DNA of 64,000 bases. It comes from Halomicrobium urmianum (GTDB lineage: Archaea; Halobacteriota; Halobacteria; Halobacteriales; Haloarculaceae). The notes under the pieces were generated by a model. The model searched no databases and was not told the DNA's origin. It was given only the letters and a program-made list of their open reading frames with translations. This document shows positions 47,794-56,373 of the stretch, one piece after another. Location: NCBI RefSeq assembly GCF_020217425.1, contig NZ_CP084090.1, forward strand, positions 2,976,001 through 3,040,000, written 5' to 3'. A program made the translations under genes and the position numbers. How positions within the stretch are numbered: the first letter of the stretch is position 1; each line of letters starts with the position of its first letter.

Positions 47794-48895
47794 CGACGGC
47801 CACCTCCGCCTGCTCGCTCTCGTTCGGTTCGCCGGTCGCCGAGTCGTGGTCGCCGCGCTCGCGCGGGCTCGGGATCCGAGCGGCGGCGCGTCCGTAGAAG
47901 ACGAACCTGACGGCCCGCTCCAGGCCGCCGTCGATCAGGTCCTCTCTGGCCCCTTCCGTGAGGGTGTGGATCACGAAGGCCTGCTGGGAGACGTCGACGC
48001 TCAGCGTGCCCGGCGTGAGCGTGATGCTGTTGGCCAGCGTCGTCACCGCGGCGTCGCCCCACACGGCCGGCCGCAGTTCCACTACGTCCGGATCGATCGG
48101 CAGCGACGGGTGCAGGACGACGTAGGCGATCTGGACGTTGGCCTTCGCGATCTCCCAGAGCAGGTACGGCGCGTAGACGGCCAGCCGGGCGAGCCGCCGT
48201 CCGAGCTGCGGGATGGACGGCTGGCCCGCGAAGGCGACCGGGCCGAGCAGCAGGGCCGCGATGGCGGCCGTCACCGCCCCGGTCGCGAGGTCGAACCAGT
48301 AGGTCGGATCGCCCAGCAGGAGGTAAAACCCCAGCGAGGCGACGAAGACGGTGCCGTACTTCGTGGCCGTGCCCGCGCGGGCCAGGGAGGTCCGCCGCGC
48401 CGGTCGATCGACCGGCGCCTCCTCAACCGCGAGGCCGCGCCGCTCCAGTTCGAGTTCGAGCGGCTGGATGATCGGCTCGGTGCCGCCGGGATCGTATTCC
48501 GGGTCCAGGATCACCCCGTCCAGGTCCCAGTCGGCCGCGTATCCGGCGAGCGCGTCGGCGTAGTCGCCAGGGGCGAACAGGTACCGGTCGACGCCCACGA
48601 CGGCCGTCTCGATCGCGAGGTCGGCGCCCTCGTCCCGGTCTTCCTCCGCCCACACCTCGGCCCGCTCGAGGAGGTCCTCCGCCGACGCGACGATGGCGGC
48701 GCCGTCCGGGTCGAGGATGCGACCGGTCGCGACGTAGACGAGGTGGACCGCGGGCCCGTCGCCCTCCACGGTGCTCCTGCCCGCATCACTCTCGTCGGGG
48801 GCGCCCGTCGCCGCCTCGACAGCGTACGCGACCGTTTCACGCATGGTCACCGAATCGGCCACGGGCACCAGCAGTCGTCGTTCGTGCGTACTCAT
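47786..48895 (-). CDS. mnhE: Fusion of universal-stress-like domain with antiporter subunit MnhE
   Basis: A 369-residue protein. Residues 1-150 have a universal-stress/nucleotide-binding-like fold (RRLLVPVADSVTMRETVAYA, AVHLVYVATGRI, DWDLDGVILDPEYDPGG). From about 170 the sequence is MnhE: two helices, then LLWEIAKANVQIAYVVLHPS and LANSITLTPGTLSVDVSQQA, ending in an acidic tail. First gene of the antiporter operon; overlaps mnhF. The extra N-domain could sense nucleotide or stress and couple it to ion transport. Confidence 0.88.
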   Translation of the reverse strand: MSTHERRLLVPVADSVTMRETVAYAVEAATGAPDESDAGRSTVEGDGPAVHLVYVATGRILDPDGAAIVASAEDLLERAEVWAEEDRDEGADLAIETAVVGVDRYLFAPGDYADALAGYAADWDLDGVILDPEYDPGGTEPIIQPLELELERRGLAVEEAPVDRPARRTSLARAGTATKYGTVFVASLGFYLLLGDPTYWFDLATGAVTAAIAALLLGPVAFAGQPSIPQLGRRLARLAVYAPYLLWEIAKANVQIAYVVLHPSLPIDPDVVELRPAVWGDAAVTTLANSITLTPGTLSVDVSQQAFVIHTLTEGAREDLIDGGLERAVRFVFYGRAAARIPSPRERGDHDSATGEPNESEQAEVAVDD

Positions 48896-48991
48896 GAAGT
48901 TCCCCATACAGGTGTCTCAGGCGCGTTACAGTTGTCCGAGACGAACCTCGGCGCAGGGATAACGGTTTCGGGATCGGCTGTCGCCTGTCGG

Positions 48992-50146
48992 TCACGCGAG
49001 GCGATCGGCCAGCCGCTGGGCGACGCGCTCGCCCAGGCCAGCCTTGTCCCCCTCGTACTCGCCGACCCCGTCGTCGACCAGCAGGGCGCGCGTCGCGTCG
49101 GTACCCATCACGCTCGCGTCGTTGGCCACGACGAAGGCCATGTCCACGCGATCGCGCGTCTCGCGCGCCCGCTCGACGAGCGTCTCGTCGTCGGCCGCCG
49201 TCTCGGCCTTGAACCCGATCACGGACAGGCCGGGGTACTCGTCTCGGACCCGATCCACGAGCTTCGGCGTCGGGGTCAGCTCCAGCGTCAGCGACTCCTG
49301 CCCCGACTTGATCTTCTCGTCGCGGGCCTCGACGGTGTAGTCCGAGATGGCCGCCGCGGAGACGAGCGCGTCGGCGTCGGCGCAGGCGTCGACCGTCGCC
49401 TCGGTCATCTCGGCCGCGCTCTCGACCAGCCGGACGTCGGCGTAGTGAACGTCCGGGCCGTCGTGGACCAGCGTCACGTCCGCGCCCCGGACGTGGCAGG
49501 CCCGAGCAACTGCGCGGCCGGTCCGTCCCGACGCGCGGTTCGAGAGCGTCCGGATCGGATCGACCGACTCCGTCGTCGCGCCGCTGGTGACGACGACCGA
49601 CTCGCCGGCCAGGGACTGCTCCGTCGTCGCTCGGGCCGTCGCTGTCACGATAGCGTCCTCCGTGGCTATCTTGGCTTTCCCCTCCTCAATCCGGGGGTCG
49701 ACGAACTCGACGCCCCACGACTCGACCCGGTCGATGGCGTCCAGCACGCCGGGGTGGTCGTACATCGGTTCGTGCATCGCCGGCGCGACCACGACCGGCA
49801 CGTCCGCGCCCAGCGCCGTCGTCGCGCAGGTCGTCACGGGCGTGTCGTCGATCGCGGCCGCCACCTTCCCGACGGTGTTGGCCGTCGCCGGCGCGATCAG
49901 GAGGACGTCGGCCCACCCCTCGCGCCCACAGAGGTCGACGTGCTCCACGGCGCCCGTTATCTCGGTGATCGGCTCGTGCCCGGTCGCGAACTGAAGCGCC
50001 CACGGGTGGACGATGCCCGTGGCGCTCTCGGTCACCACGGCCCGGACCGACGCGCCCCGCCGACGCAGCTCGTGGGCGAGTTCGACGGTCTTGACCGCCG
50101 CGATCGATCCGGTGACTCCGAGCGCCACGTTCACGTCCGAGAGCAT
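48992..50146 (-). CDS. coaBC: Bifunctional phosphopantothenoylcysteine decarboxylase/synthetase
   Basis: A 384-residue enzyme with two domains. The N-terminal CoaC half is a flavin-binding HFCD decarboxylase (GVTGSIAAVKTVEL, APATANTVGK, PAMHEPMYDHP). The C-terminal CoaB half ligates Cys to phosphopantothenate (VVVTSGATTESVDPIRTLSN, SAAISDYTVE, FKAETA, VVANDAS). It acts in coenzyme A synthesis. ATG at 50146 is the family start. A promoter was not clearly seen in the 660-bp gap upstream. Confidence 0.93.
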   Translation of the reverse strand: MLSDVNVALGVTGSIAAVKTVELAHELRRRGASVRAVVTESATGIVHPWALQFATGHEPITEITGAVEHVDLCGREGWADVLLIAPATANTVGKVAAAIDDTPVTTCATTALGADVPVVVAPAMHEPMYDHPGVLDAIDRVESWGVEFVDPRIEEGKAKIATEDAIVTATARATTEQSLAGESVVVTSGATTESVDPIRTLSNRASGRTGRAVARACHVRGADVTLVHDGPDVHYADVRLVESAAEMTEATVDACADADALVSAAAISDYTVEARDEKIKSGQESLTLELTPTPKLVDRVRDEYPGLSVIGFKAETAADDETLVERARETRDRVDMAFVVANDASVMGTDATRALLVDDGVGEYEGDKAGLGERVAQRLADRLA

Positions 50147-50813
50147 GTGCGCCCCCTTTGCCGGGGCGAGTCTTATAGCCCCTGTTCCCCGCCCTGGTCC
50201 CGAAACGCCGCGGCCGTCGGGAACGCCAGGGCCGCGACGAGCGTCGCCATCAGCGCGAAGACCGCTCGGCGGAGGCCGATCCGCGTCCGCGGTCTGTGCT
50301 TCCTGCCCCACGGTTCGGCGAGGATCGCACGACGACCCCCGTTCGACGTTCCAGTCCGGTCCCCTCCGCCCGCCGAGGACCGCACCCGGCGCTCGGGGAC
50401 GTCGCCGCGGAGCAGCGAAGCCCGGGAGCCAGTACCCGTCGTCCCCCCTCGCGGACCCGCCCACGTCCCCCGATCTGTGGCCACCAGATTACTGCTTTTA
50501 GTGGCTATACAGCAGCCAACCGGCATCTGACGGGACGTAACTGGATGGCCTTCGCGCGCCGATCGCTGATGTTAAATATTCTAACTTTCACGTCCAATGG
50601 AGTTTTATCGGAACTGAATCCGGCCTTGTGTGATCATATACAGAATAATCACTCCTGATCGGCGGGCGTTTTCTCATCTTCTCCAATTTTGACGGGCGAA
50701 ATCGCTATACGGCGGTAGAACCATCTTCAGATGATGTCGCCACAAGATCATCGAGTCGCACGTGACGCAGCGGGCACTCGCGAGGCCCTGGCCACGGGGT
50801 GTTCACAGTCGGT
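50147..50813. other. 667-bp intergenic region, AT-rich in its right half
   Basis: No gene can be supported. A minus-strand frame at 50173-50526 is open but rich in Arg, Gly, Thr and Ser, unlike local proteins. From 50565 to 50715 the composition turns AT-rich (AATATTCTAACTTTC, AATCACTCC), probably holding the promoter and leader of the winged-helix gene at 50814. Confidence 0.6.
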
Positions 50814-51155
50814 ATGAAGCAGGGGAACACGTCCAAACAGAGCACCGAGGATCTGCTGGAGATTCTGGCGGATCCCCGGCGCCGCTTCGTCCTCTCGTAC
50901 CTGTCGCGCAACGAATCGGCCACGCTCTACGACCTGAGCAGCCGGCTGGCCGAGATCGAGGACGTCGACTCCGCCGCTGACTGTCCCGACTCGCTGACGA
51001 CGCAGCTGTACCACGTCCACCTCCCGAAGCTCGAGGAGGCCGGGCTGATCACGTACGACCCCGTGAACCACGACGTCGAACCGGTCGACCTCGACGACGA
51101 GCGGATCTCGGGGCTCCTCCGACTCGCCAGCGAGGCGGACGACGTCAGCGAGTGA
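50814..51155 (+). CDS. Winged-helix regulator (DUF7344-like)
   Basis: A 113-residue protein with one winged-helix domain: TEDLLEILADPRRRFVLSYL for the first helices, a recognition helix around 60-75 and LTTQLYHVHLPKLEEAGLITY for the wing. The pattern marks the large haloarchaeal DUF7344-like family of presumed transcription regulators. It ends five bases before the next gene's possible first codon, so the two may be co-transcribed. Target unknown. Confidence 0.85.
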   Translation: MKQGNTSKQSTEDLLEILADPRRRFVLSYLSRNESATLYDLSSRLAEIEDVDSAADCPDSLTTQLYHVHLPKLEEAGLITYDPVNHDVEPVDLDDERISGLLRLASEADDVSE

Positions 51156-51255
51156 GGCCGTGATCACGGCGACCACGCCGGACCCGTTTTTTCGGCCGGA
51201 CGCGTTCGCACCGCGTTCCCGTAGCTCTTTGTGTGACCGCGCCGACGGATCACCC

Positions 51256-51786
51256 GTGGACTCCGTCGAAGTCAGTACCGTCGTCTATCTCCCACCCGAG
51301 GATGTCTACGAGTTTCTGGAGGACTTCCCGGGGTACGCCCGCTACTCCAAGTATCTGCGAGAGGTGCGCCAGGACGGCGACGGCTCGCCCGGAACCCGTT
51401 ACGCGCTGACCTTCGCGTGGTGGAAGCTCACCTACACCGCCGTCTCCGAGGTCACCGCGGTCGACCCGCCGACCCGCATCGACTGGCGCATCGTCTCTGA
51501 GCTCGACGCCGAGGGCCACTGGCGGGTCGAACCTGCCGACGACGAGGCCCCGCCGGACCGCGACCACGCGTCCCGCGTGTGGCTCACCGTCGAGTTCGAT
51601 CCGGACTCGGCCACCTCGGACGCGGTGGACCTCCCGCTGCTGGTGTCGCTCGACTGGGTCGTCGATAAGGTGCGGCCGCTGATCCGCGAGGAGGCCGAAC
51701 GGATCGTCGAGCGCATCGTCGCCGATCTCGAGGGGGAGCGTCGCGACGTCGATCTACGCATCCACGCCGGCCCCGACGACATCTAA
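51256..51786 (+). CDS. SRPBCC-family (START/polyketide cyclase-like) protein
   Basis: A 176-residue protein of the SRPBCC ligand-binding fold. It begins VDSVEVSTVVYLPPEDVYEF, with GYARYSKYLREV, then ITFAWW-like strands (YALTFAWWKLTY), DWRIVSELDAEGHWRV and a long C-terminal helix RPLIREEAERIVERIVADLE. The GTG at 51256 is chosen because the fold starts there; an in-frame GTG at 51160 would add a 32-residue disordered tail. Such proteins bind lipids or small hydrophobic ligands. Function unknown here. Confidence 0.83.
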   Translation: MDSVEVSTVVYLPPEDVYEFLEDFPGYARYSKYLREVRQDGDGSPGTRYALTFAWWKLTYTAVSEVTAVDPPTRIDWRIVSELDAEGHWRVEPADDEAPPDRDHASRVWLTVEFDPDSATSDAVDLPLLVSLDWVVDKVRPLIREEAERIVERIVADLEGERRDVDLRIHAGPDDI

Positions 51787-51869
51787 TCGCAGTCCGCGGG
51801 CGCGACGCGAGGTCCTCTCGAAGACGAATTGCGTCACGAGAACGGCTCGGCTTCGGCGGCGGAGCGACG

Positions 51870-52535
51870 CTACTCCGGCTGGTCGTAGTCGCCGCCGTAC
51901 TTGACGAACACGTACCCCATGCCCAGCGTCGCGAGCATCACGAACGACGTCGCGACGCCCAGCGACTTCACGCTGTCCGGCATCGTGGGGCCGCCGGCGC
52001 TGGAACCGCCGCCACCGCCGCCACCACCGCTGTCGGCGGTGGGGTAGTCGGAGCCGACGACGATGGCGCCTTTCATCCCCATGCCCACGTGGGGCTCGCA
52101 GATGTAGGGGTAGATGCCGTCCTCCTCGAAGGTGTGTTCGTAGTTGACGCCGGCCTCGCTGTAGGTGTCCGACCCCAGCGGTCCGTCGCCGTCGGAGACG
52201 ACGTTGTGGCCGCCGCCCTCGCCGGTCCACTCCCACTGGACGGTCGCGCCGTTGTCCACGTGGATGGCCACCGGGCCGAAGCCGTAGGCTCCGCCGTTGG
52301 CCTGGACCCCGACCTCGACGGTCGCCGAGTCTGATCCCGTGGCGTCCTCGACGCTCCCGTCGAAGTTGCCGACGCCGTCCAGGAACCCGCCGAAGTCCGG
52401 CGTGCCGCCGCCACCGCCGCCGCTGCTCTCGTTGTCCTGGCCGGCCGCGACGCCGGAGGCGCCCGCCGCCGCCGTCGCCCCCGCGGCCGTGCGCATGAAC
52501 GCGCGACGCGAGACGTCCGCCGTACCCTCTGTCAT
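51870..52535 (-). CDS. Halocyanin-type blue copper protein with C-terminal membrane anchor
   Basis: A 221-residue exported electron carrier. A Tat signal RRAFMRTAAGATAAA starts at R10. A Gly-rich linker precedes a plastocyanin-fold domain whose copper ligands are visible: H110 in GGGHNVVSD, and C146, H149 and M152 (or M154) in YICEPHVGMGMKG. A second Gly/Ser linker leads to a C-terminal helix (about 190-215, LGVATSFVMLATLGMGYVFV) that would hold it to the membrane. Halocyanins pass electrons to terminal oxidases or denitrification enzymes. Confidence 0.92.
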   Translation of the reverse strand: MTEGTADVSRRAFMRTAAGATAAAGASGVAAGQDNESSGGGGGGTPDFGGFLDGVGNFDGSVEDATGSDSATVEVGVQANGGAYGFGPVAIHVDNGATVQWEWTGEGGGHNVVSDGDGPLGSDTYSEAGVNYEHTFEEDGIYPYICEPHVGMGMKGAIVVGSDYPTADSGGGGGGGGSSAGGPTMPDSVKSLGVATSFVMLATLGMGYVFVKYGGDYDQPE

Positions 52536-52577
52536 ACCCGGCGCTTGGGTGTCACCCGTAGTGAATCCTCCGCTTCT

Positions 52578-52656
52578 CCCCGACGTTTTTGCAAGGGGGG
52601 TGCCCGCAGCGAGCCGAAGGCTCGTGAGGACACCCCCCGCAGTAAAAACGTCGGGG
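52578..52656. repeat. Dispersed palindromic element, copy 2
   Basis: CCCCGACGTTTTT (52578-52590) pairs exactly with AAAAACGTCGGGG (52644-52656); inner blocks GGGGGGTG and CACCCCCC also pair. The left block ACGTTTTTGCAAGGGGGG differs from copy 1 at 35033 by a single base in 18. Confidence 0.75.
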
Positions 52657-52663
52657 CAAAACC

Positions 52664-52726
52664 CCTTCTCGCTCGGTCGCTCCGCTCCCTCGCGAGAAGG
52701 AAACCGCGAGCACTCCGCGCTCGCGG
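52664..52726. repeat. Two further hairpins next to palindromic copy 2
   Basis: CCTTCTCG (52664-52671) with CGAGAAGG (52693-52700), then CCGCGAGC (52704-52711) with GCTCGCGG (52719-52726). No gene is seen in 52536-52858; open frames there are translations of these palindromes. Confidence 0.65.
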
Positions 52727-52858
52727 ATGCTTGTCCGCACCGCCGCCTACACTGACCGCGCGCGACCCGGCTTGCGACGTAGTATAAAAGCGTCCCGGCA
52801 GTGGCACCGTTCTCCGGGCTTCCCAATGCCTAACCCCGGTCGACCCTGAACTCCGGTG

Positions 52859-53695
52859 ATGCCGAATCAGCAGCCGACTGCCGAGAGCGTCCCGACTGCA
52901 CAGGGCATGCCGATGCTGGGGCTAGGCACGTGGCAGAACACGGACCCCGACCAGTGCGCCGACAGCGTCGCGACGGCCCTCGATGCGGGCTATCGCCACG
53001 TCGACACGGCCCAGGCCTACGACAACGAGGAAGACGTCGGTCGCGGCATCGAGCAGGCCGACGTCGACCGCGAGGACGTCTTCCTCGCGACCAAGGTGTG
53101 GATCGACAACCTCGCGGGCGACGACGTGATCGAGACCACCGAGGAGAGCCTGGAGAAGCTCGGCGTCGACTACGTCGACCTGCTGTACGTCCACTGGCCC
53201 GCGCGGACGTACGACCCCGAGGACACCCTGCCCGCGTTCGCGGAGCTGAAAGACCGCGGCCTGATCGAGCGCATCGGTGTCTCCAACTTCGAGCCCCGGC
53301 ACGTCGACCGCGCCCGCGAGGTCCTCGACGAGCCCGTCTTCGCCGACCAGGTCGAGATGCACCCGCTGCTGCCCCAGGAGGAACTGCGGGAGTACGCCGA
53401 GGAGACGGGCCTGGAACTGGTGGCCTACTCGCCGCTGGCCCGCGGCGCGGTGTTCGACAACGACGTCATCTCGGCCATCGCTGCGGACAACGGCGTCAGC
53501 GAGGCCCAGGTCAGCCTCGCGTGGCTGCGCGAGAAGGGCGTCACCGCCATCCCGAAGGCCACCAGCGAGGACCACATCATCGACAACTGGGGGAGCCTCT
53601 CGCTGGACCTCGACGACGAGGAGATCGAGCGCATCGACGCCGTCGACGAGCGCGACCGGCGCGTCGATCCAGGCTTCGCTCCGGACTGGGAGTGA
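52859..53695 (+). CDS. Aldo/keto reductase, copy 1
   Basis: A 278-residue NADPH-dependent (beta/alpha)8 oxidoreductase. The catalytic tetrad is complete: D49, Y54, K79 and H112 (DTAQAYDN, LATKVW, YVHWP). The NADPH-binding end reads TAIPKATSEDHIIDNW. Closest general class is the 2,5-diketogluconate reductase-like AKR5 group. A paralogue with the same features lies on the other strand at 59706. The ATG at 52859 follows GTG; either could start. Substrate unknown. Confidence 0.93.
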   Translation: MPNQQPTAESVPTAQGMPMLGLGTWQNTDPDQCADSVATALDAGYRHVDTAQAYDNEEDVGRGIEQADVDREDVFLATKVWIDNLAGDDVIETTEESLEKLGVDYVDLLYVHWPARTYDPEDTLPAFAELKDRGLIERIGVSNFEPRHVDRAREVLDEPVFADQVEMHPLLPQEELREYAEETGLELVAYSPLARGAVFDNDVISAIAADNGVSEAQVSLAWLREKGVTAIPKATSEDHIIDNWGSLSLDLDDEEIERIDAVDERDRRVDPGFAPDWE

Positions 53696-53920
53696 GCAGA
53701 GGCGAAGTCTCTGCGACGGCCGGGTGGCGCGGAGCGTCTCCCGGAAGTGAGGGGAGACTCTGCCGCCGCGATGGTCGACTCGGAACCGAGCACGGACCCC
53801 GTCTCTGCGACGACCGGCCGCAGCGCGACCCCGTTCTTCGCGCTAGAACCGCAATACGTCATCGGGTCGACGTTACGACAGCCGAAAGGAACAAAACGGC
53901 ACGCCGAGAAACGGGTCGAC

Positions 53921-54664
53921 ATGGCAGTCGGGAGCGAGCGAGGGATCGTCGGCGGCATCAGGATCGACCTGAAGCGGCTGCACGAGACCTGGATGGAAGT
54001 TGTCTATCCCCGTCAGCGCGGGGCCGACGACACCGTGTTGGGGAAGTGGACGCCAGACAGCCAGTTGCAGCTGGTCCTCTATCGCCTCTGGTCGGCCGTG
54101 GGGATGCCCGTCATCGCGCTGGTCTACCCGCTCGTCCTCCTGGGCGCCTTCCTTCGGTTCCAGACTCGCAGGATCGACAGCACCGCTACCCGTCTGGGCG
54201 TCGTCGGCGTGATCGCCCTCTCCGTGCTCGTCTGGGGCGCGCTGATCGCGCTGGCCCGGTTCCAGCTGGACCTCGATCCCGGCGGGCTCGTCGCCGTGAT
54301 CGCCGCCAGCGTCGTCGCGACCGTCTCCGCCGCGCTGGCCGTGTTCACCCGGCGCGTCGGCGGCCGCGGGACGACCGTGGCGCTCGCGTACCCCTTCGGG
54401 ATGACGGCCATCTTCCTGCCGCCGGTCGTGGCCGCCCTGTTCTCTCAGGACGTCGCCAGCGTCGTCCTCCCCAGCAGCGACCGGCTCGCACGCTGGCTCC
54501 TCTGGGACGTGCTCGACCTGGTCGGCCTCGCCGAGCCCCTCGTCGAGAACTTCGAGCGGGAGGGCGGCGCCTACGCCCTCATGTGGCTCGGCATCTCCGT
54601 CCCGCTGGGCTGGGTGCTGGGCCTGCTGGTGACGCTGGCCGACCTCGTGCGTCCGACCGAGTAG
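53921..54664 (+). CDS. Unknown polytopic membrane protein
   Basis: A 247-residue protein with a soluble N-terminus of about 55 residues (GIVGGIRIDLKRLHETWMEV), then five hydrophobic segments (about 60-80, 95-115, 120-145, 150-180, 215-240). No conserved motif recognised. The ATG at 53921 is preferred: an AT-rich AAGGAACAAAACG lies about 28 nt upstream, while the frame further 5' is non-coding in character. The preceding 225 bp hold no gene. Confidence 0.72.
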   Translation: MAVGSERGIVGGIRIDLKRLHETWMEVVYPRQRGADDTVLGKWTPDSQLQLVLYRLWSAVGMPVIALVYPLVLLGAFLRFQTRRIDSTATRLGVVGVIALSVLVWGALIALARFQLDLDPGGLVAVIAASVVATVSAALAVFTRRVGGRGTTVALAYPFGMTAIFLPPVVAALFSQDVASVVLPSSDRLARWLLWDVLDLVGLAEPLVENFEREGGAYALMWLGISVPLGWVLGLLVTLADLVRPTE

Positions 54665-54728
54665 CGCCTCTCCGTCCGGTTACTGGTATCTCGGCAACTT
54701 TTTCCCGGATCGCTCCGAGCCTCCCCAC

Positions 54729-54917
54729 ATGGAGTTCGACCAGACGGTGACCGCAGTGGCGTTTCTCGTGCTGTTCGCGGTGCTCGGGGTCGGGACGTTC
54801 ATGAGTCCGATGCAGACGAGCACGGTGGCGATGGTGCTCGGCGGGCTGCTCGTGTTCGGTCTGGTGACCCTACTCATCGGCGTCAAGCACGGCGAGTACC
54901 GCGCGTCCTCGCGGTAG
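54729..54917 (+). CDS. Small two-helix membrane protein
   Basis: A 62-residue protein with two hydrophobic helices (7-28 and 33-51; TVTAVAFLVLFAVLGVGTFM and VAMVLGGLLVFGLVTLLIGV). It starts MEFDQTV and ends in a short basic tail. A T-rich CAACTTTTTCCC lies about 28-35 nt upstream. Likely a conserved haloarchaeal microprotein; function unknown. Confidence 0.72.
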   Translation: MEFDQTVTAVAFLVLFAVLGVGTFMSPMQTSTVAMVLGGLLVFGLVTLLIGVKHGEYRASSR

Positions 54918-54935
54918 AACGGCGTCGCAGTCGAC

Positions 54936-55679
54936 TCAGAGGACCGACTCGGGAGCGATCGTTCTCCCCTCGGGCGCGTCGCCGGCGGCGACGGCGACCG
55001 TCCCCTCCGCTTCGTCGCCCAGAACGACCGTCGCGCCGGCCCGCATCGGCGCGAGCAGGCCTGCGACGACCGCGCCCGCTCCGGTGACGGGCGCGCGGAT
55101 CGCCACCGCGTCGTCCTCGTCGATGTCGTGGTCGGCCGCGACCCGTCGGCTCGCCGCGAGCAGTTCCCCGTGACTGTACAGTTCGTCCGCGGCCAGCGCG
55201 TGGTCGTCAGGGGCGACCTCACCCGGAGGCTGCAGCGGGTTCTCGCTCCAGGCCTCCCGCTCCAGCTGGGCGACCGTCGGGTCCTCCGTCGGGCCGCCGT
55301 AGGCCAGCGTCTTGGTGCCTGGGCCGCGCTCGTAGCGGTCCAGCCACGCGGCGGGCGCGACGAAGGCCGTCGCGTCGACGGCGCCGGGCGGATCCAGGTC
55401 GACGACGGCCCCGTCCAGCGCCGCGCCGAGGAAGACCTGCAACGGCGTCGGCTCCGGTCCGAGCCACCCCGGTTCGTCGCCGTCGTCGGGATCCTTCGGT
55501 CCCGCGACGACGGCGACGCGGGCGCCCTCGCGGACGCCGTAGTGCCGCAAGAGGTTTCCCGTCTTCCAGACGTTCGTCGCGAAGTCGGCGTAGCTGTACG
55601 GCGCCGAGCGCTCGGCCGCCCGGAAGAGTGCGCCCTCGCGCTCTCGCGCCTCTGCCACGAGGTCCCCGAGTACCTGCAT
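54936..55679 (-). CDS. Shortened acyl-CoA-synthetase-like protein
   Basis: A 247-residue protein resembling the N-terminal part of AMP-forming acyl/acetyl-CoA synthetases: SYADFATNVWKTGNLLRHYG and VREGARVAVVAG, a GAVV segment, then ELYSHGELLAASRRVAADH and a final GATVVLGDE strand. It lacks the P-loop-like TSGTTGxPK motif and the whole C-terminal catalytic domain, so ordinary adenylation is unlikely. I see no frameshift remains at either side; it appears to be a stable short family. Role unknown. Confidence 0.75.
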   Translation of the reverse strand: MQVLGDLVAEAREREGALFRAAERSAPYSYADFATNVWKTGNLLRHYGVREGARVAVVAGPKDPDDGDEPGWLGPEPTPLQVFLGAALDGAVVDLDPPGAVDATAFVAPAAWLDRYERGPGTKTLAYGGPTEDPTVAQLEREAWSENPLQPPGEVAPDDHALAADELYSHGELLAASRRVAADHDIDEDDAVAIRAPVTGAGAVVAGLLAPMRAGATVVLGDEAEGTVAVAAGDAPEGRTIAPESVL

Positions 55680-55744
55680 GCGCGGGGCTTGGGAGCGGTG
55701 GGGGAAAAGGCGGCGGGTCTCAGTCCATCGGCGGAACGTGACGA

Positions 55745-56146
55745 CTACGCGACGACATCGACGTCGAGAAGCTGTTGGATCCGGCGACTCCCGAAGTCAC
55801 CGCTGTCGCACGTGACGAACGTTGCGCCGAGTTCCCGTGCGTGAGCAGCTATCAGGAGATCGCGCATCTCGAGGGCGGCGTCCTGTTCCCGCAGTCTGGA
55901 CTCCACGCCGGCCGCAGTCATGCTTGCACTCTCGGTGAACGGTTCGACGTCGTCGAGAACTCGACCGAGCCATGACTGGACCTGCCGGCGGTTGTCGCGG
56001 CGCTTCACCGGCCTGAAGAACTCGAAGATTATCAGCGACGAGGTGACGAAACGCTCGTCGGCGTGGTCCTGTAGATACGGGACGACCTCGCCCTTCCGAT
56101 CCGGATCCCCCCACCTCGCCAGGACACTCGTATCTAACAGCCTCAT
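55745..56146 (-). CDS. vapC: PIN-domain toxin VapC
   Basis: A 133-residue PIN-domain ribonuclease. The four acidic metal-binding residues fit: D5 in MRLLDTSVLA, E42 in IIFEFFRP, D96 in EMRDLLIAAHA and D114 in VTCDSGDF. The ATG overlaps the vapB stop (ATGA). Toxins of this type cleave tRNA or rRNA when the antitoxin is lost. Full length. Confidence 0.92.
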   Translation of the reverse strand: MRLLDTSVLARWGDPDRKGEVVPYLQDHADERFVTSSLIIFEFFRPVKRRDNRRQVQSWLGRVLDDVEPFTESASMTAAGVESRLREQDAALEMRDLLIAAHARELGATFVTCDSGDFGSRRIQQLLDVDVVA

Positions 56147-56373
56147 TCCTCTCCGGATCTCATCACCAGAGACTCACGGACTTCGCTCGAGGACTCCTCG
56201 ATATCGTTCGCGCACTCGCTGCCGAGTCCACCCGCCAGTTCCTCGATCTGTTCTTCGGTCGTCGGCGACGCCGTCAACCGTAGCACGACGTCGCTGAAGC
56301 TCTCGTCTTCACGCTTTGCCTCTTTGAGGCGATCGTACGCCTCGTCTCTGAGCGAAATCGTGGTCGTCCCCAT
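56143..56373 (-). CDS. vapB: Antitoxin VapB (ribbon-helix-helix)
   Basis: A 76-residue protein. Residues 3-34 (TTISLRDEAYDRLKEAKRED, SFSDVVLRL) are the ribbon-helix-helix DNA-binding half typical of archaeal VapB; the acidic C-terminal half (EEQIEELAGGLG, IEESSSEVRESL) would bind the toxin. Directly upstream of the ATG is a perfect palindrome (56374-56395), the probable operator for self-repression by VapBC. Confidence 0.92.
   Translation of the reverse strand: MGTTTISLRDEAYDRLKEAKREDESFSDVVLRLTASPTTEEQIEELAGGLGSECANDIEESSSEVRESLVMRSGEE

Noticed and set aside
50173-50526. 117-codon minus-strand frame upstream of coaBC
   Set aside because: Basic, Gly/Thr/Arg-rich sequence without similarity to any family I know and with no promoter; only its last 35 residues look membrane-like.
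47270-50530. Very long plus-strand open frame (over 1000 codons) opposite mnh and coaBC
   Set aside because: It is antisense to intact, recognisable genes; high GC3 removes stop codons on the opposite strand. Its composition (Arg, Gly, His, Val rich) is not haloarchaeal.
52545-52787. Open frames on both strands in the halocyanin/AKR gap
   Set aside because: They translate the palindromic repeats.
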